Assembly (NCBI GenBank): GCA_028279595.1
Contig: JANQNK010000001.1
Location: forward strand, 133,016-197,015
Source: Thermoplasmatota archaeon
GTDB lineage: Archaea; Thermoplasmatota; JAKEGO01
Length of the DNA stretch: 64,000 nucleotides
Direction: 5' to 3'
Shown here: positions 17,385 through 26,776 of the stretch, one piece after another
Layout: each line of letters opens with the position of its first letter
How positions within the stretch are numbered: position 1 is the first letter of the stretch
Position numbers and translations under genes: made by a program
The notes under the pieces: model-generated
The model's database searches: none
What the model was told of the DNA's origin: nothing
The model's input: only the letters and a program-made list of their open reading frames with translations

Positions 17385-19427
17385 TTACTGTTTGATATTG
17401 TGAATCCGGCGCCAATTCCGCCTTGACCATTCTATTGCAGCACGCGCCGTCGCGGGTCCCATGTGGGGAAGCCCCTCGATATCGGCCATCTGCGCCTCCC
17501 CCAGCGCCTGCAGGTCTCGGTATCCAGCACCGTACAGTACCCGGCCCCTTCTCCGACCGATCCCGGGTACCCGCATGAGCGGGAGCAACTCCCGTTTGAC
17601 CCCGCTCGCGAGCCTTCTCGAGACCTCGCGGGCCGCCTCGCCGACACCCTTGTCCTCGAGGGCCGCTATCTCGGAGTATGCACCACCCAGCCAAGCGGCC
17701 GTCTCCCTCAGGTTGTGCAGGTCGCCTGGACCTATGCCGAACGTCTCGGTGATCTGCGCCTCCGGCATCTCCTCGATCCATGCCATGAGGACGGCGGCGG
17801 TCCTGATCGCGTCGTCGTGGTCCTCCGCCGGAACGAGCGGCGTCAGCCAGTCGGTCTCCTCCGTGAACCTGTCGATGTCGTCGGTGTCCTTTCGCGCTGA
17901 AAGCCGGTACATGTCCGGACACGATGCTATGGCCATCAGGTGGTGGAACGCCCCCTCCGGCATGACGGCCACCGCCTGGCGGAATAGGACCGCGCTGGCC
18001 GGATCGACGTAGACCCGGGAGGTGATCACTCCGAGGTCCGTCGGCCTTATCCCCTCCTCGATGTCGATGAACTCGCCCTCCTCGAGCATCTCGAGGGTGT
18101 GCTCGAGGGCGCTCTCCATGGTCCACAGGTCGGTGGTGTGGGCATAGTATGTATTCGAAAGGAAGTCCTCGATGTCGGCCTCCGACCGGCATTCCCCCGT
18201 CGCTATGGCCGCTAGGATGTGAACCCTCATGGCCCTCGGGTCGAGGAGCTTCGAGGTTATGGGCTCGACCTCGCCGAGGATGTAGGCATCGACGGCCTTC
18301 CGGGCAGCCCTGTCGTTGCCTGCCACGATCACAGCCTCACCGTGGGGGTCCAGTCCCGGTCGGCCGGCACGCCCCATCATCTGGCGTATCTCCAGCACCG
18401 GGATGTCGGTCATTCCGACACCTCGCTCGAACCGCCTCGTGGTCAGGACGAGTACCCTTCTCGCGGGCAGGTTTATCCCGGCGGCCAGGGTCGGCGTGGC
18501 GAAGAGGACCTTGACGGAACCCTCGCGGAAGGCCGTCTCGACGATCCTCCTCATCTCGCTGCCGAGTCCTGCGTGGTGGAATCCTGCCCCTCCCTTCATC
18601 GCTGCTGTCAATGACTTTCCGATCTCGCCCCAGTCCTCATCGGGTTCGATCGCCGGACCGGATATTCCGAGGGTGGCGCCGAAGGACGATGCGTTCTTCG
18701 CCGCCTCCTTCCGGCTTCTCGTGAAGACAAGGACCTGTCCGCCCTCGGCGACGGTCTCCCCGACCATGTCCTCCCACCCGGGGCCCGGTTTCCTCGTCTC
18801 ACCGTCGATGAAATCGAGAACGCCCTTGGTGAAGACCCCCTCGCGCAATCTGACGGGTCGCCAGTCCGACGTGACCAGCTTCGCATCGAGCCACAGGGCG
18901 ATCCCCATTGCATTTCCGACGGTCGCCGAGAGTGCGACAATCTGGACGCCCCGCCGCTTCATCATCGCCAGGACGATCTCGAGGGTCGGTCCCCGCCGTT
19001 GGTCGGTGATCAGATGGACCTCGTCCGCGATGCATACGCCGACCTCGTCGAAGAAATCGTTGCCATGACGGAGGAGGGCGTCCGCCTTCTCGGAAGTTAC
19101 TACGACCACATCGTTGTCCTTCAACGCCCTGTCGTCCGTCGACAGGTCGCCTGTGGAGATGCCCACCTTATACTCGGGAAGGACCGTCTTGAGGTCCTCG
19201 TACTTCTCCGCAGCCAGGGCTCTGAGGGGCACGATGTACAGACCCTTCCTCCCCGACCTAAGGCCGTTGAGGAGCGCCGCGTATGCGACGAGGCTCTTCC
19301 CGGCCGCCGTCGGCACGCTCACGAGGACGCTGCGACCCTCCAAGACATGAGGGATCGCCTCCTCCTGGGGCGGATAGAGGCTCTCTATGCCCATCCGCTC
19401 GAGCATGGGTCCGAGGACGTCGTCCAT
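17385..19427 (-). CDS. hel308: Ski2-like DNA helicase Hel308
   Basis: 3'-5' DNA helicase acting at stalled replication forks, about 680 aa. Motif I is VPTAAGKSLVAY near residue 38, motif II IADEVHLI, motif III ALSATVGN, motif IV region FHHAGLGSEMR, motif V FATPTLAAGINLPAR and motif VI QMMGRAGRPGLD. A C-terminal helix-hairpin-helix region (LMRVPGIGRRRGRVLYGAG, GLPHMGPATARAAIEW) completes the Hel308 layout. I place the start at ATG 19427 (MDDVLGPMLERMGI); the longer frame upstream is Pro-rich and overlaps the divergent promoter. Confidence 0.93.
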   Translation of the reverse strand: MDDVLGPMLERMGIESLYPPQEEAIPHVLEGRSVLVSVPTAAGKSLVAYAALLNGLRSGRKGLYIVPLRALAAEKYEDLKTVLPEYKVGISTGDLSTDDRALKDNDVVVVTSEKADALLRHGNDFFDEVGVCIADEVHLITDQRRGPTLEIVLAMMKRRGVQIVALSATVGNAMGIALWLDAKLVTSDWRPVRLREGVFTKGVLDFIDGETRKPGPGWEDMVGETVAEGGQVLVFTRSRKEAAKNASSFGATLGISGPAIEPDEDWGEIGKSLTAAMKGGAGFHHAGLGSEMRRIVETAFREGSVKVLFATPTLAAGINLPARRVLVLTTRRFERGVGMTDIPVLEIRQMMGRAGRPGLDPHGEAVIVAGNDRAARKAVDAYILGEVEPITSKLLDPRAMRVHILAAIATGECRSEADIEDFLSNTYYAHTTDLWTMESALEHTLEMLEEGEFIDIEEGIRPTDLGVITSRVYVDPASAVLFRQAVAVMPEGAFHHLMAIASCPDMYRLSARKDTDDIDRFTEETDWLTPLVPAEDHDDAIRTAAVLMAWIEEMPEAQITETFGIGPGDLHNLRETAAWLGGAYSEIAALEDKGVGEAAREVSRRLASGVKRELLPLMRVPGIGRRRGRVLYGAGYRDLQALGEAQMADIEGLPHMGPATARAAIEWSRRNWRRIHNIKQ

Positions 19428-19553
19428 GGGCGGCCAAGGCCCAGAGGGTTCAAAAGCATTCCCTGTAGGGGTCGGTGAAATTGCTTTCTTCCGGATGGTA
19501 GGTTCCGGACCTGTAGTATAAACGACGGGTGACATGGGAATATCGGTGAGGAT

Positions 19554-20045
19554 GTGAGGCGAACCCTCGACGAGCTGATAGACAGTGTGCTCGAGAACGA
19601 GACCAGGCGCAGGATATACATGCACCTGCTGAGGACCCCGGGAGACCACTACCGCGGGATCATGAGAGCAGTGGGGATCGGCAACGGCAACCTGTCGTAC
19701 CACATGCAGGTGATGGAGAAGGCGAGGACAGTGAAGGTCCGGAGGACCCCGGGACGGACGAGGTACTATCCCGCCGAGATCAACCCAGGACCAGTCCAGA
19801 ATGACCTGAGGCGGTCACTGATGTTCACGATCGCAACGTCACCCGGGGTCACTGACCGAAATCTGTCGGTCAAGTTCGAGCGTTCTGTAAGATGGATACG
19901 GGAGAACCTTGTCATCCTTGAAGATTCAGACCTCATCGGGATAACAAGAGGCAGAGCGACCTGGAGATGTTTCCTACAGGTGCCAGAGGAGAACGTTTTC
20001 TCGATGAATCCGAGTGGGCTGTTGCATTCACCGACTGGAATATAG
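19554..20045 (+). CDS. Winged-helix transcription regulator with two wHTH domains
   Basis: A 163-aa DNA-binding protein. The first wHTH domain spans roughly residues 1-75 (LENETRRRIYMHLLRTPGDHYRGIMRAVGI, then LSYHMQVMEKARTVKVRR as recognition helix and wing). The second is more degenerate (VTDRNLSVKFERSVRWIRENL). Paired wHTH regulators of this kind are common in Thermoplasmatota and methanogens. The start is GTG with GGTGAGG upstream; a TATA-like GTAGTATAAACG lies ~35 bp before it. Target and ligand are unknown. The stop codon lies 2 bp before a tRNA-Arg-like element. Confidence 0.8.
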   Translation: MRRTLDELIDSVLENETRRRIYMHLLRTPGDHYRGIMRAVGIGNGNLSYHMQVMEKARTVKVRRTPGRTRYYPAEINPGPVQNDLRRSLMFTIATSPGVTDRNLSVKFERSVRWIRENLVILEDSDLIGITRGRATWRCFLQVPEENVFSMNPSGLLHSPTGI

Positions 20046-20047
20046 AA

Positions 20048-20172
20048 GCGGACCCGCGGGGATTCGCGCAGCAGATGCTTCGCATCAGCGCGGTTCGCGA
20101 ACAGATTGAGAGATTATTGCCAGCCAGTTCACGAACAACCCTATTGGAGAGCGGGTTCTCAATCGCGGGACC
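20048..20172 (-). repeat. tRNA-Arg-like structured element downstream of tRNA-Arg
   Basis: Bases 20048-20066 repeat exactly 19 nt of the tRNA-Arg 3' end at 20195-20213, from just past the discriminator through the acceptor and T-stem into the T-loop. A hairpin (GATGC/GATGC stems, 20073-20086) replaces the rest of the T-arm. On the tRNA strand a core reading GAACCCGCTCTC, then AATAGGGT and GTTCGT, lies at about 20131-20161 and is shared with the Gly element at 53098-53126. Acceptor-like GGTCCCG at ~20166-20172 could pair 6 of 7 with the copied CGGGTCC. The element fills the gap from tRNA-Arg to the regulator's stop codon. Confidence 0.65.
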
Positions 20173-20195
20173 TCTAATTTACGTATGAAAATAGG

Positions 20196-20269
20196 CGGAC
20201 CCGCGGGGATTCGAACCCCGGACATCCAGCTTAGAAGGCTGGCGCCCTATCCAGCTAGGCCACGGGCCC
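20196..20269 (-). tRNA. tRNA-Arg (TCT)
   Basis: Complete 74-nt cloverleaf on the minus strand. The acceptor GGGCCCG pairs with CGGGTCC (one G-U). The anticodon loop CTTCTAA, closed by CCAGC/GCTGG, carries TCT. The T-arm is CGGGG-TTCGAAT-CCCCG. There is no intron and no encoded CCA. A TATA-like TTTAATATC lies at about 20286-20293 on the same strand. It is divergent from the uL11 gene and convergent with the wHTH gene at 19554. Confidence 0.96.
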
Positions 20270-20322
20270 ATTACAGCAAAGTGATATTAAAGGCATATTA
20301 TAAGTTACCTCTCCAGAACCGA

Positions 20323-20337
20323 ACCTTTATTATAGCC
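20323..20337 (+). promoter_or_regulatory. TATA promoter of the uL11 gene
   Basis: AACCTTTATTATAGCC lies about 35 bp before the TTG start at 20365. It predicts transcription from near 20353 and a leader of about 12 nt that contains GGTGA at 20356-20360. The divergent tRNA-Arg promoter lies only ~40 bp away, so the two share this short regulatory region. Confidence 0.65.
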
Positions 20338-20364
20338 GACCCTTTTGACCGCTCAGGTGAGACA

Positions 20365-20838
20365 TTGACTGAGACCATCGAAGCACTCGTCGAGGGAGGC
20401 AAGGCTACTCCCGGTCCGCCCCTGGGTCCGGCACTCGGTCCGCTGGGAGTGAACATCGGCGAGATCATCAAGACGATCAACGAGAAGACGAAGGACTTCG
20501 ACGGGATGAAGGTGCCCGTCAAGGTGAAGGTCAACCCCAAGACCAAGGCGTTCGAGATATCCATCGGAACGCCGCCCGTCAGCGCTCTCGTTCTCGCGGA
20601 GATCGGGATCGACAAGGGCTCGGGCGCCAGGCTCGACTCGGTCGCGGGAAACCTGACCATCGAACAGGCGGCGAAGATCGCGCGGATGAAGACGGACTCC
20701 CTCCTCGGCAACGACATGAAGGCGAGGGTGAAGGAGGTCGTCGGGTCCTGCGTGTCCATGGGCGTCACCGTCGAGGGCAGGGACCCGAAGGCCGCCATCA
20801 AGGCGATCGATGCCGGCGACCTCATCGTGCCCGAGTGA
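20365..20838 (+). CDS. rpl11: Large ribosomal subunit protein uL11
   Basis: Ribosomal protein of the GTPase-associated stalk base, binding 23S rRNA, 157 aa. The diagnostic N-terminal motif GPPLGPALGPLGVNIGEIIKTIN is present (split here as GPPLGPALGPLGVN and IGEII), as is the C-terminal RNA-binding domain (VVGSCVSMGVTVEG). I place the start at the TTG at 20365 because GGTGA precedes it and the family begins with a short T-E-T-I-E-like helix; upstream codons overlap the tRNA-Arg. The usual Spt5 and uL1 neighbours are absent; Spt5 lies at 39240. Confidence 0.94.
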   Translation: MTETIEALVEGGKATPGPPLGPALGPLGVNIGEIIKTINEKTKDFDGMKVPVKVKVNPKTKAFEISIGTPPVSALVLAEIGIDKGSGARLDSVAGNLTIEQAAKIARMKTDSLLGNDMKARVKEVVGSCVSMGVTVEGRDPKAAIKAIDAGDLIVPE

Positions 20839-20930
20839 GCTGTCGCGACGATCACGACGGCCCTGCGGGGTTCGACGACCGACGTGGTGCGGACCGGACA
20901 TCGTCGTTTGTCGTTACACGTTATACAAAA

Positions 20931-20941
20931 GATACTTATAG
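20931..20941 (+). promoter_or_regulatory. TATA promoter of the DUF116 pair
   Basis: ATACTTATAGG lies about 30 bp upstream of the GTG/ATG starts at 20970/20973, leaving almost no leader. The two DUF116 genes that follow overlap and have no internal promoter, so this box probably drives both. Confidence 0.55.
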
Positions 20942-20969
20942 GGCACCTTGTTAGGGAAAACCCCACACT

Positions 20970-21704
20970 GTGATGCCAATGATCCAGGGGGTAATAGGAA
21001 ACTTCGAGTGGACACCAGTCTCGATACTCTCGCTCCTAGGCCAGGTACTTGCAGTGCTGTTCGTCGTGATAGGCGCCGTTCTCCTGTTCTCCCTGGTCAT
21101 CGGATACCGGGCCTACAGGAGGGGAAAGGTCCGGATGCCCGGCCCCATCCTCCTCGTGATCGATATCTTCTACACCCCGTTGAAGAAGCTCCTCAAGGTC
21201 TTCCGGAAGGACCCGAGGGTCGTCGACGACATCTCGATCGTCCTCCGCAACCACGTCAACATGGAGAACTACGCGATCACCAAGCCGGAGGAGCGCGTCG
21301 TCCTCGTACCGCAGTGCCTCCGGCACACCCGGTGCCCCGCGCCGATGAGCTCGGAGGACGGATTCACCTGCAGGGTCTGCGGTCTCTGCGACATTGCGAA
21401 GATTTATAAAGTGGGAAACGCAATCGGGACAGAGGTCTACATTGCGCCCGGGGGCAGATTCGCTAAGAGGATTCTCTCTCGGTCCAAACATGGGGGCAAA
21501 AAGGCTGTACTCGGTGTAGCCTGCCATACCGATCTATATGAGGGCCTTCTCGCGGCGAAGATAGGGGATATCCCTGCACAGGGGGTGCCCTTGAAGACCG
21601 AGGGGTGCGTGGCGACCAAAGTCGACATCGACAGGGTAATAGACATGATGCTCGTGGGACTGAACGCGGAAGAGACCGATCGGGTCAGGGAGTTGGTGGC
21701 GTGA
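20970..21704 (+). CDS. DUF116 family membrane protein, copy 1
   Basis: Uncharacterised protein of 244 aa that I assign to DUF116. An N-terminal membrane helix (VLAVLFVVIGAVLLFSLVIG) is followed by a basic segment and a cytoplasmic Cys-rich domain. Conserved cysteines lie in PQCLRHTRCPAP and TCRVCGLCDIAK, a spacing that suggests a metal or Fe-S site, and later in GVACHTDLYEG and TEGCVATKVD. Function is unknown for the family. Start is GTG 20970 or ATG 20973. The stop overlaps the start of a paralogue (GTGA), so the two are translationally coupled. Confidence 0.82.
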   Translation: MMPMIQGVIGNFEWTPVSILSLLGQVLAVLFVVIGAVLLFSLVIGYRAYRRGKVRMPGPILLVIDIFYTPLKKLLKVFRKDPRVVDDISIVLRNHVNMENYAITKPEERVVLVPQCLRHTRCPAPMSSEDGFTCRVCGLCDIAKIYKVGNAIGTEVYIAPGGRFAKRILSRSKHGGKKAVLGVACHTDLYEGLLAAKIGDIPAQGVPLKTEGCVATKVDIDRVIDMMLVGLNAEETDRVRELVA

Positions 21705-22435
21705 TACTGCCTGCAAGTCCCTACTTCTGGCTCTCCGTCATCACCATCGGTGCCACTGCGACGTTCTTCTCGCTGATCGGTTTCGCACTGTTCGTTGGCA
21801 AGCGAAACATCGACAGGGACAGGAAGAGCTTCCCGAAGTTCACCCTGGCGATCATCACCACGTTCTACAATCCCATCCGTCTCCTCCTGAGGAAGTTCGG
21901 AAAGGACGACCGCATCGTCCAGCGGATCGGCGTCGACCTCTACAACCACCTCGCAGAGGAACGGTACTCCAAGGTCCCGGCGGGCGAGAGGATCGTCGTG
22001 ATCCCGCACTGTCTGAGGGACATCAACTGTCCGGCGAAGACCGACCCCATCGCAGGTATATTGTGCGTGAAGTGCAACAAGTGCGGCATCGGCCCGTTCA
22101 TTACGAAGGCCGAGGAGCACGGGGTCAAGACCTACGTGGTCAACGGGTCCTCCTTCGTGAAGAGGGTCGTGATCCATTACCAACCAAAGGGCGTATACGG
22201 TGTTGCATGCACGAGGGACCTCTTCGAGGTCGAGCACGCCATCAACTCGAGGGGCATCCCGATGGTGGGCAACCTCCTGATGAGGGACGGCTGCGTGGGG
22301 ACCGACGTCGACTGGGATTCCGCAATGAAGAAGTTCACCATCGGACTGCCTCCCATCCCGAGCGAGATGGCCGAGGCGGCTCCGGAGACTCCTGCCGTCG
22401 AGCCGGCAACGGCCGAGACCGAGGCAGAGGCCTGA
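21701..22435 (+). CDS. DUF116 family membrane protein, copy 2
   Basis: Paralogue of the preceding gene, about 244 aa, starting at the GTG that overlaps the upstream stop by 4 bp. It shows the same layout: a membrane helix near residues 8-30 (VITIGATATFFSLIGFALFVG), then IPHCLRDINCPAK, ILCVKCNKCGIG, GVACTRDLFE and RDGCVGTDVD, matching the cysteine positions of copy 1. It adds an Ala/Glu/Thr-rich tail of ~30 residues (PETPAVEPATAETEAEA). Conserved pairing suggests a heterodimer, which is inference. Confidence 0.82.
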   Translation: MILPASPYFWLSVITIGATATFFSLIGFALFVGKRNIDRDRKSFPKFTLAIITTFYNPIRLLLRKFGKDDRIVQRIGVDLYNHLAEERYSKVPAGERIVVIPHCLRDINCPAKTDPIAGILCVKCNKCGIGPFITKAEEHGVKTYVVNGSSFVKRVVIHYQPKGVYGVACTRDLFEVEHAINSRGIPMVGNLLMRDGCVGTDVDWDSAMKKFTIGLPPIPSEMAEAAPETPAVEPATAETEAEA

Positions 22436-22574
22436 TAACGATCGACCAACATATCACTGGAAGATTTTCCCCGGGCTTTTCAGCATGTGCTATCTCGGGC
22501 CATGTCTCCGGAACGTACCATTACTTCCTGTGGAGACTGGGTCATACTGACAAATCAAGACTGGCTCATCGGGA
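22436..22574. other. Intergenic region between DUF116 copy 2 and ftcD
   Basis: About 140 bp between convergent genes. I see a T-rich stretch (GATTTTCCCC and GGGCTTTTC) that could end the DUF116 transcript, but no repeat, RNA gene or reading frame worth naming. Confidence 0.4.
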
Positions 22575-24248
22575 CTAGAACTCGCCCCTTTCCTTCACGA
22601 GCTCCATGGTCCTGTCGTACAACGGGACAGCCTCATTCTCTATCTCCTCCGCTCGTGAGAGAAGCTCGGACGAGACCGTTTCGTCGACGATCTCCTTGAC
22701 ATTGATCCTCACGTTGAGTCCCGCGCATCTCACCGCGGCAAGCCCCATTATCGCTGCTGAACCGGCGTCGCTGAGCGCACCAGGGTTCCCGACGACGGCG
22801 ACCTTATCGGCCAGCCTCATCATCTCGAGGGCCCTCTCCATGGTCTCGAGGGGGACCTTCGCCGCTCCGACGTACGCCTTCTGGACCGCTTCGTCCCTTG
22901 CGGCGATCTCCTCGTTGGTCTTCTTCTTCATCCTGAAGGCGGCCATGACGTCATTGAAGGCCTCGGTGTCGATATCCACGAGGGCGATCATTCTCGCCTG
23001 AAGGGCCTGGGCCTCGTCCCCCAGTGCTGCCATCTCGACCATGTGGTCCTCCATGCCCTTCTTCCTGTGGGTGAGAGTGGCGACCATGGATGTCAGACCG
23101 GCGCCCATAGCGCCTGCGAGGGAAGCGACGCTTCCACCACCGGGGGCGGGCGACTCGCGTGAGAGCTCGTCCACGAAGTCATGGACCGTCATGGCGGTCA
23201 GGTTCTCCTCAGCCGTTATAAGCTCGATAATCCTCTCTTCGGGGACGAACGACGAGAACTCGTTCAACCCCATGGATGTGATCGCCATTTCGATGAGGTC
23301 GCTGTCCGGGACGCCGGTGGTCTTCCCCTGCTTCTCGAGGTAGTACCGTCCGGCCTCGATCATCGGTTCGAGGGGGACGAGTCCGATTATCTCGCTCCCA
23401 GTGATGCGGACACCTATCTTCTCCGCCTCCTCGACGCACGTCTCGAAGACCACGTGGAGGGGGGTGACCTTGTAGTTTATGAGATTGATGGAGACCTGTG
23501 CGCGCGAGTACTCATCGATGAACCATCCAATGGCCTTCACCGCCTTGAGGCGGCCAGGCTTCTTGATGGCGACACCGTCGTCGTCCCTGACGATCTCGCC
23601 GGCCTCGTCACGGAGCGCCCTTCCGCGCTCCCTGATCTCGAAGGCGATCTCCCTGGCGTGCTTCGTGTCGGTCGAATTGACATTCACGTTGTAGGCGATC
23701 AGGAACTCGCGGGCTCCCATGACCGTCGCACCGCTCTTCGCAACCTTGTCGTCGAAGGTCTTGGGTCCGTAGTCGGGAACCCATTCGGCATCGCCCATCT
23801 TGGCCTCGAGCCCCTCGTACTGCCCCTTCCTCACCTCGGCGAGGTTCTTCCTGTGGGGAGCGCTTGCCGATGATTCGTAGAGATAGACGGGAATGCCCTC
23901 CGCACCGACACGCTCGCCGACGCGCTTCGATATCCCGATGCAGTCCTCCATGGTCGCGCCGGATACCGGCACGAACGGGCAGACGTCGGTCGCTCCCATC
24001 CTCGGGTGGGCTCCCTCGTGGACCGACATGTCGATGAGCTCCGAGGCCCGGACGATCATCCTGTACGCAGCTTCCTCCACTCCCTCGGGTGGACCGATGA
24101 ACGTGACGACTGTCCTGTTGGTGGCGTCTCCGATCTCGATATCGAGCACCTTCACGCCCTCGACCGACGATATCGTGGCAACGATGTCGTCAATGACGTC
24201 CTTGTTCCGTCCCTCGCTGAAGTTCGGCACGCATTCCACGAGCGCCAT
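22575..24248 (-). CDS. ftcD: Fused glutamate formimidoyltransferase / formimido-THF cyclodeaminase
   Basis: Bifunctional enzyme of histidine degradation and one-carbon metabolism. It moves the formimino group of formiminoglutamate to tetrahydrofolate and then releases ammonia to give methenyl-THF. Residues ~1-300 are the transferase (VECVPNFSEGRN, DMSVHEGAHPRMGATDVCPFVPV). Residues ~355-557 are the all-helical cyclodeaminase (SPAPGGGSVASLAGAMGAGL). At 557 aa it matches the fused form found in animals and some archaea. A TATA-like GTTAAATAGC precedes it. Other hut genes are not in view. Confidence 0.93.
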   Translation of the reverse strand: MALVECVPNFSEGRNKDVIDDIVATISSVEGVKVLDIEIGDATNRTVVTFIGPPEGVEEAAYRMIVRASELIDMSVHEGAHPRMGATDVCPFVPVSGATMEDCIGISKRVGERVGAEGIPVYLYESSASAPHRKNLAEVRKGQYEGLEAKMGDAEWVPDYGPKTFDDKVAKSGATVMGAREFLIAYNVNVNSTDTKHAREIAFEIRERGRALRDEAGEIVRDDDGVAIKKPGRLKAVKAIGWFIDEYSRAQVSINLINYKVTPLHVVFETCVEEAEKIGVRITGSEIIGLVPLEPMIEAGRYYLEKQGKTTGVPDSDLIEMAITSMGLNEFSSFVPEERIIELITAEENLTAMTVHDFVDELSRESPAPGGGSVASLAGAMGAGLTSMVATLTHRKKGMEDHMVEMAALGDEAQALQARMIALVDIDTEAFNDVMAAFRMKKKTNEEIAARDEAVQKAYVGAAKVPLETMERALEMMRLADKVAVVGNPGALSDAGSAAIMGLAAVRCAGLNVRINVKEIVDETVSSELLSRAEEIENEAVPLYDRTMELVKERGEF

Positions 24249-24394
24249 GGGGTATCACCGGCGCTCGATACATGGGTTCGCTATTTAACCGTTTCCAAAC
24301 AGCCCCAAGGACGGATCGGGGGTACTGGGTCCTCCAGATGGCTCTGAAGAGCGGGAACAGTCAGGTTTTTATCCCATCAGCCGGCTTCGAGGTC

Positions 24395-24628
24395 ATGGAG
24401 ACAGACTACTGGGTATACTCCGACGTCATTCGGAAGCGCTCTACGGTGCATACCGGGAGATGCCCCTACTGCAACAAGGGCCGCGGTTTCCACCACCTTG
24501 TCTCCGGCCGCACCGGCGGCGAGTGGAGCGGTCCGTTCTTCACGATCGAAGAAGCGAACGACTTCGCCTCCGGGCTTGAGAGCCCTGTTCATCTCTGCAC
24601 TCACTGCATGAAAGAGATCGAGCAGTGA
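24395..24628 (+). CDS. Small zinc-ribbon protein
   Basis: A 77-aa soluble protein with two Cys pairs, GRCPYCNKGRG near residues 21-29 and LCTHCMKE at the C-terminus, enough for one zinc ribbon. Between them lies SGRTGGEWSGPFFTIEEANDFA. I chose ATG 24395 (METDYWVYSD) because GGTTTTTATC lies ~27 bp upstream, which fits a leaderless start; upstream codons would overlap the ftcD promoter. It resembles small archaeal zinc fingers of unknown role. Confidence 0.7.
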   Translation: METDYWVYSDVIRKRSTVHTGRCPYCNKGRGFHHLVSGRTGGEWSGPFFTIEEANDFASGLESPVHLCTHCMKEIEQ

Positions 24629-24788
24629 GCGAACGAGATCTGTTCTCATTTCGTGAAAGAGGACGCGCTGGACGACGATCCAGGTCAGGTCGTCGACACA
24701 TCTCACCATGGCCGGTCATTGGAAAAGGTCATTACCCGACCCACATCCTTATCTATTTGAAACCTTATCATTAGGCCCCGTTGATACG

Positions 24789-26396
24789 ATGAAATATATT
24801 GTGGTCACGGGCGGTGTTTTGTCTGGCCTTGGCAAGGGTATACTCGCTTCATCGATAGGTCTGCTCCTGAAGAGCTGCGGGTTGACGGTGACCGCGGTCA
24901 AGATCGATCCATATCTCAACTGCGACGCTGGTACGATGAACCCCTACCAGCACGGCGAGGTCTACGTGATGGACGACGGCGGCGAGGTTGACCTCGACCT
25001 CGGCAACTACGAGCGGTTCCTGGACATCAGCATGGGCAGGGACAACAATATCACGACCGGAAAGGCGTACCTCAATGTCATCCAGAAGGAGAGGAAGGGC
25101 GACTACCTCGGCCACACGGTCCAGATCATCCCCCACGTCACGAACGAGATCCGCGAGATGATATTCAACGTCGGCAAGGAGTCCGGCGCGGATGCGATGA
25201 TAATCGAGCTCGGCGGGACCGTGGGCGACATCGAGTCCATGCCCTTCGTCGAGGCCCTCCGCCAGATGAGGTCGGAACTGAAGCGCGAGGACATAATCTT
25301 CGTCCACACGACCCTGGTCCCTGTGATGGGCGTGGTCGGGGAACAGAAGACGAAGCCCACCCAGCACAGCGTGAAGACCCTCATGTCCCTGGGAATTCAT
25401 CCGGACATGGTCGGCGCCCGGTGCACCGATCCGCTGGCCACGGAGACCAGGAGGAAGATATCCCTGTTCTGCGACGTTCCCGACGAGGCCGTGTTGAGCG
25501 TCCACGACGTCGAGAACATTCACGAGGTGCCCCTCCTCCTGGAGGACCAGGGGGTCACAGATTACGTCAAGAGGTTCCTCCACCTGGACATACCCGAACC
25601 CGACCTCGAGAAGTGGGCCGAGTACGTGGACATCCTCAAGAACGCTGAACAGACCGTAAGGATCGCTCTCATCGGGAAGTATACCCATCTGAAGGACTCC
25701 TACATCAGCCACATGAAGGCCCTGAACCACGCGGGTGTGGAGAACGGCGTCAAACTCGACTTCCACTGGGTGGAGGCGGGGGATCTGGAGAAGTCGGGTG
25801 ACACCTCCGTCCTTGACGGATGCGACGGGATCCTCGTCCCAGGCGGGTTCGGCTATCGCGGCGCCGAGGGGAAGATGCTGGCGATCCAGTATTCCCGGGA
25901 GAACAACATCCCCTACCTGGGCCTGTGCTTCGGGATGCAGCTGGCGGTCATCGAGTTCGCACGGAACGTCGTTGGATGGGAGGATGCGACGAGCGGCGAG
26001 TTCGTCGAAGAGTTCGGGATCGAATCTGAGCACAGGGTGATAGACCTCATGCCCGAACAGAACGGGATCGACGAGATGGGAGCCACCATGCGGCTGGGAG
26101 CCCAGAACGTCTATCTGAAGGAGGGGACCATGGTCCACGGCCTGTACGGTTCCACAGAGATATCCGAACGCCACAGGCACAGGTACGAGGTGACGCCGGA
26201 GTACATACCCGCCATCGAGGGGGCCGGGATGTTGTTCTCGGGGAACGATGGAGGGATCAGGATGGAGTGTGTCGAGATACCCGGCCACCCCTTCTTCCTG
26301 GCGACCCAGTTCCATCCGGAGTTCAAATCCCGTCCGTGGGGCGCATCGCCGCCGTTCAAGGGATTCGTTAGAGCGGCCAAGGAGAGGACAGGATGA
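24789..26396 (+). CDS. pyrG: CTP synthase
   Basis: Converts UTP to CTP using ATP and glutamine. The N-terminal amidoligase domain begins [18 protein letters not shown] and has the P-loop, then [15 protein letters not shown] and [12 protein letters not shown]. The C-terminal class I glutaminase domain has the nucleophile in [17 protein letters not shown] and the catalytic His/Glu in FHPEFKSRP. At 535 aa it is full length. The start at 24789 matches the family; the longer frame upstream does not. A TATA-like TTATCTATTTG lies ~40 bp upstream. It overlaps the next gene by 4 bp (ATGA). Confidence 0.96.
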   Translation: MKYIVVTGGVLSGLGKGILASSIGLLLKSCGLTVTAVKIDPYLNCDAGTMNPYQHGEVYVMDDGGEVDLDLGNYERFLDISMGRDNNITTGKAYLNVIQKERKGDYLGHTVQIIPHVTNEIREMIFNVGKESGADAMIIELGGTVGDIESMPFVEALRQMRSELKREDIIFVHTTLVPVMGVVGEQKTKPTQHSVKTLMSLGIHPDMVGARCTDPLATETRRKISLFCDVPDEAVLSVHDVENIHEVPLLLEDQGVTDYVKRFLHLDIPEPDLEKWAEYVDILKNAEQTVRIALIGKYTHLKDSYISHMKALNHAGVENGVKLDFHWVEAGDLEKSGDTSVLDGCDGILVPGGFGYRGAEGKMLAIQYSRENNIPYLGLCFGMQLAVIEFARNVVGWEDATSGEFVEEFGIESEHRVIDLMPEQNGIDEMGATMRLGAQNVYLKEGTMVHGLYGSTEISERHRHRYEVTPEYIPAIEGAGMLFSGNDGGIRMECVEIPGHPFFLATQFHPEFKSRPWGASPPFKGFVRAAKERTG

Positions 26397-26776
26397 CGGT
26401 AAAGAAGGTTTCCGTCGAGATCGAGGGGGACCATTTCATAGGAACGGACGAATTCGGTTCCATCCGTCTGGATTATTTCGAGAAGGGGATCACGCCGATC
26501 AAAGCTCTGATGGCGTCGGCCGCCACCTGTAGCATCATGGACATCAAACAGGTCCTAGGGAAGCGCAAGGTCGAGTACTCGGTGTTGAAGGCTGACGTGG
26601 AGGCCGTGAAGGAGGACGATCCCGCAAGGCTGACGAAGCTTCACATCATTTTCACGACCGACGCCCCGCTGACGGAGATGGAGCGGGCTGTCAAGCTCTC
26701 GATCGATAGGTACTGCACTGTTGTGAACACTATCAAGGGCGTCACCGATGTGACGACCGAGATCATCATTGTATGA
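26393..26776 (+). CDS. OsmC-like protein
   Basis: OsmC/Ohr superfamily, 127 aa, thiol-dependent peroxide or redox-related enzymes. Both conserved cysteines are visible: [10 protein letters not shown] near residue 44 and [10 protein letters not shown] near residue 108. The start ATG overlaps the pyrG stop codon (ATGA), so the two are translationally coupled, an unusual pairing with no obvious metabolic link. The stop codon abuts that of convergent taw1 with no spacer. Substrate is unknown. Confidence 0.88.
   Translation: MTVKKVSVEIEGDHFIGTDEFGSIRLDYFEKGITPIKALMASAATCSIMDIKQVLGKRKVEYSVLKADVEAVKEDDPARLTKLHIIFTTDAPLTEMERAVKLSIDRYCTVVNTIKGVTDVTTEIIIV

Noticed and set aside
19967..20188. A 73-residue reading frame after the wHTH gene
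   Set aside because: It overlaps the regulator's end and the tRNA-Arg-like element, and has no ribosome site or family resemblance.
20185..20838. A longer 217-residue uL11 reading frame beginning at 20185
   Set aside because: It would translate through the tRNA-Arg gene; the TTG at 20365 with GGTGA upstream gives the family N-terminus.
24849..26315. A 488-residue minus-strand reading frame opposite pyrG
   Set aside because: It is antisense to the conserved CTP synthase, with no domain signal of its own.
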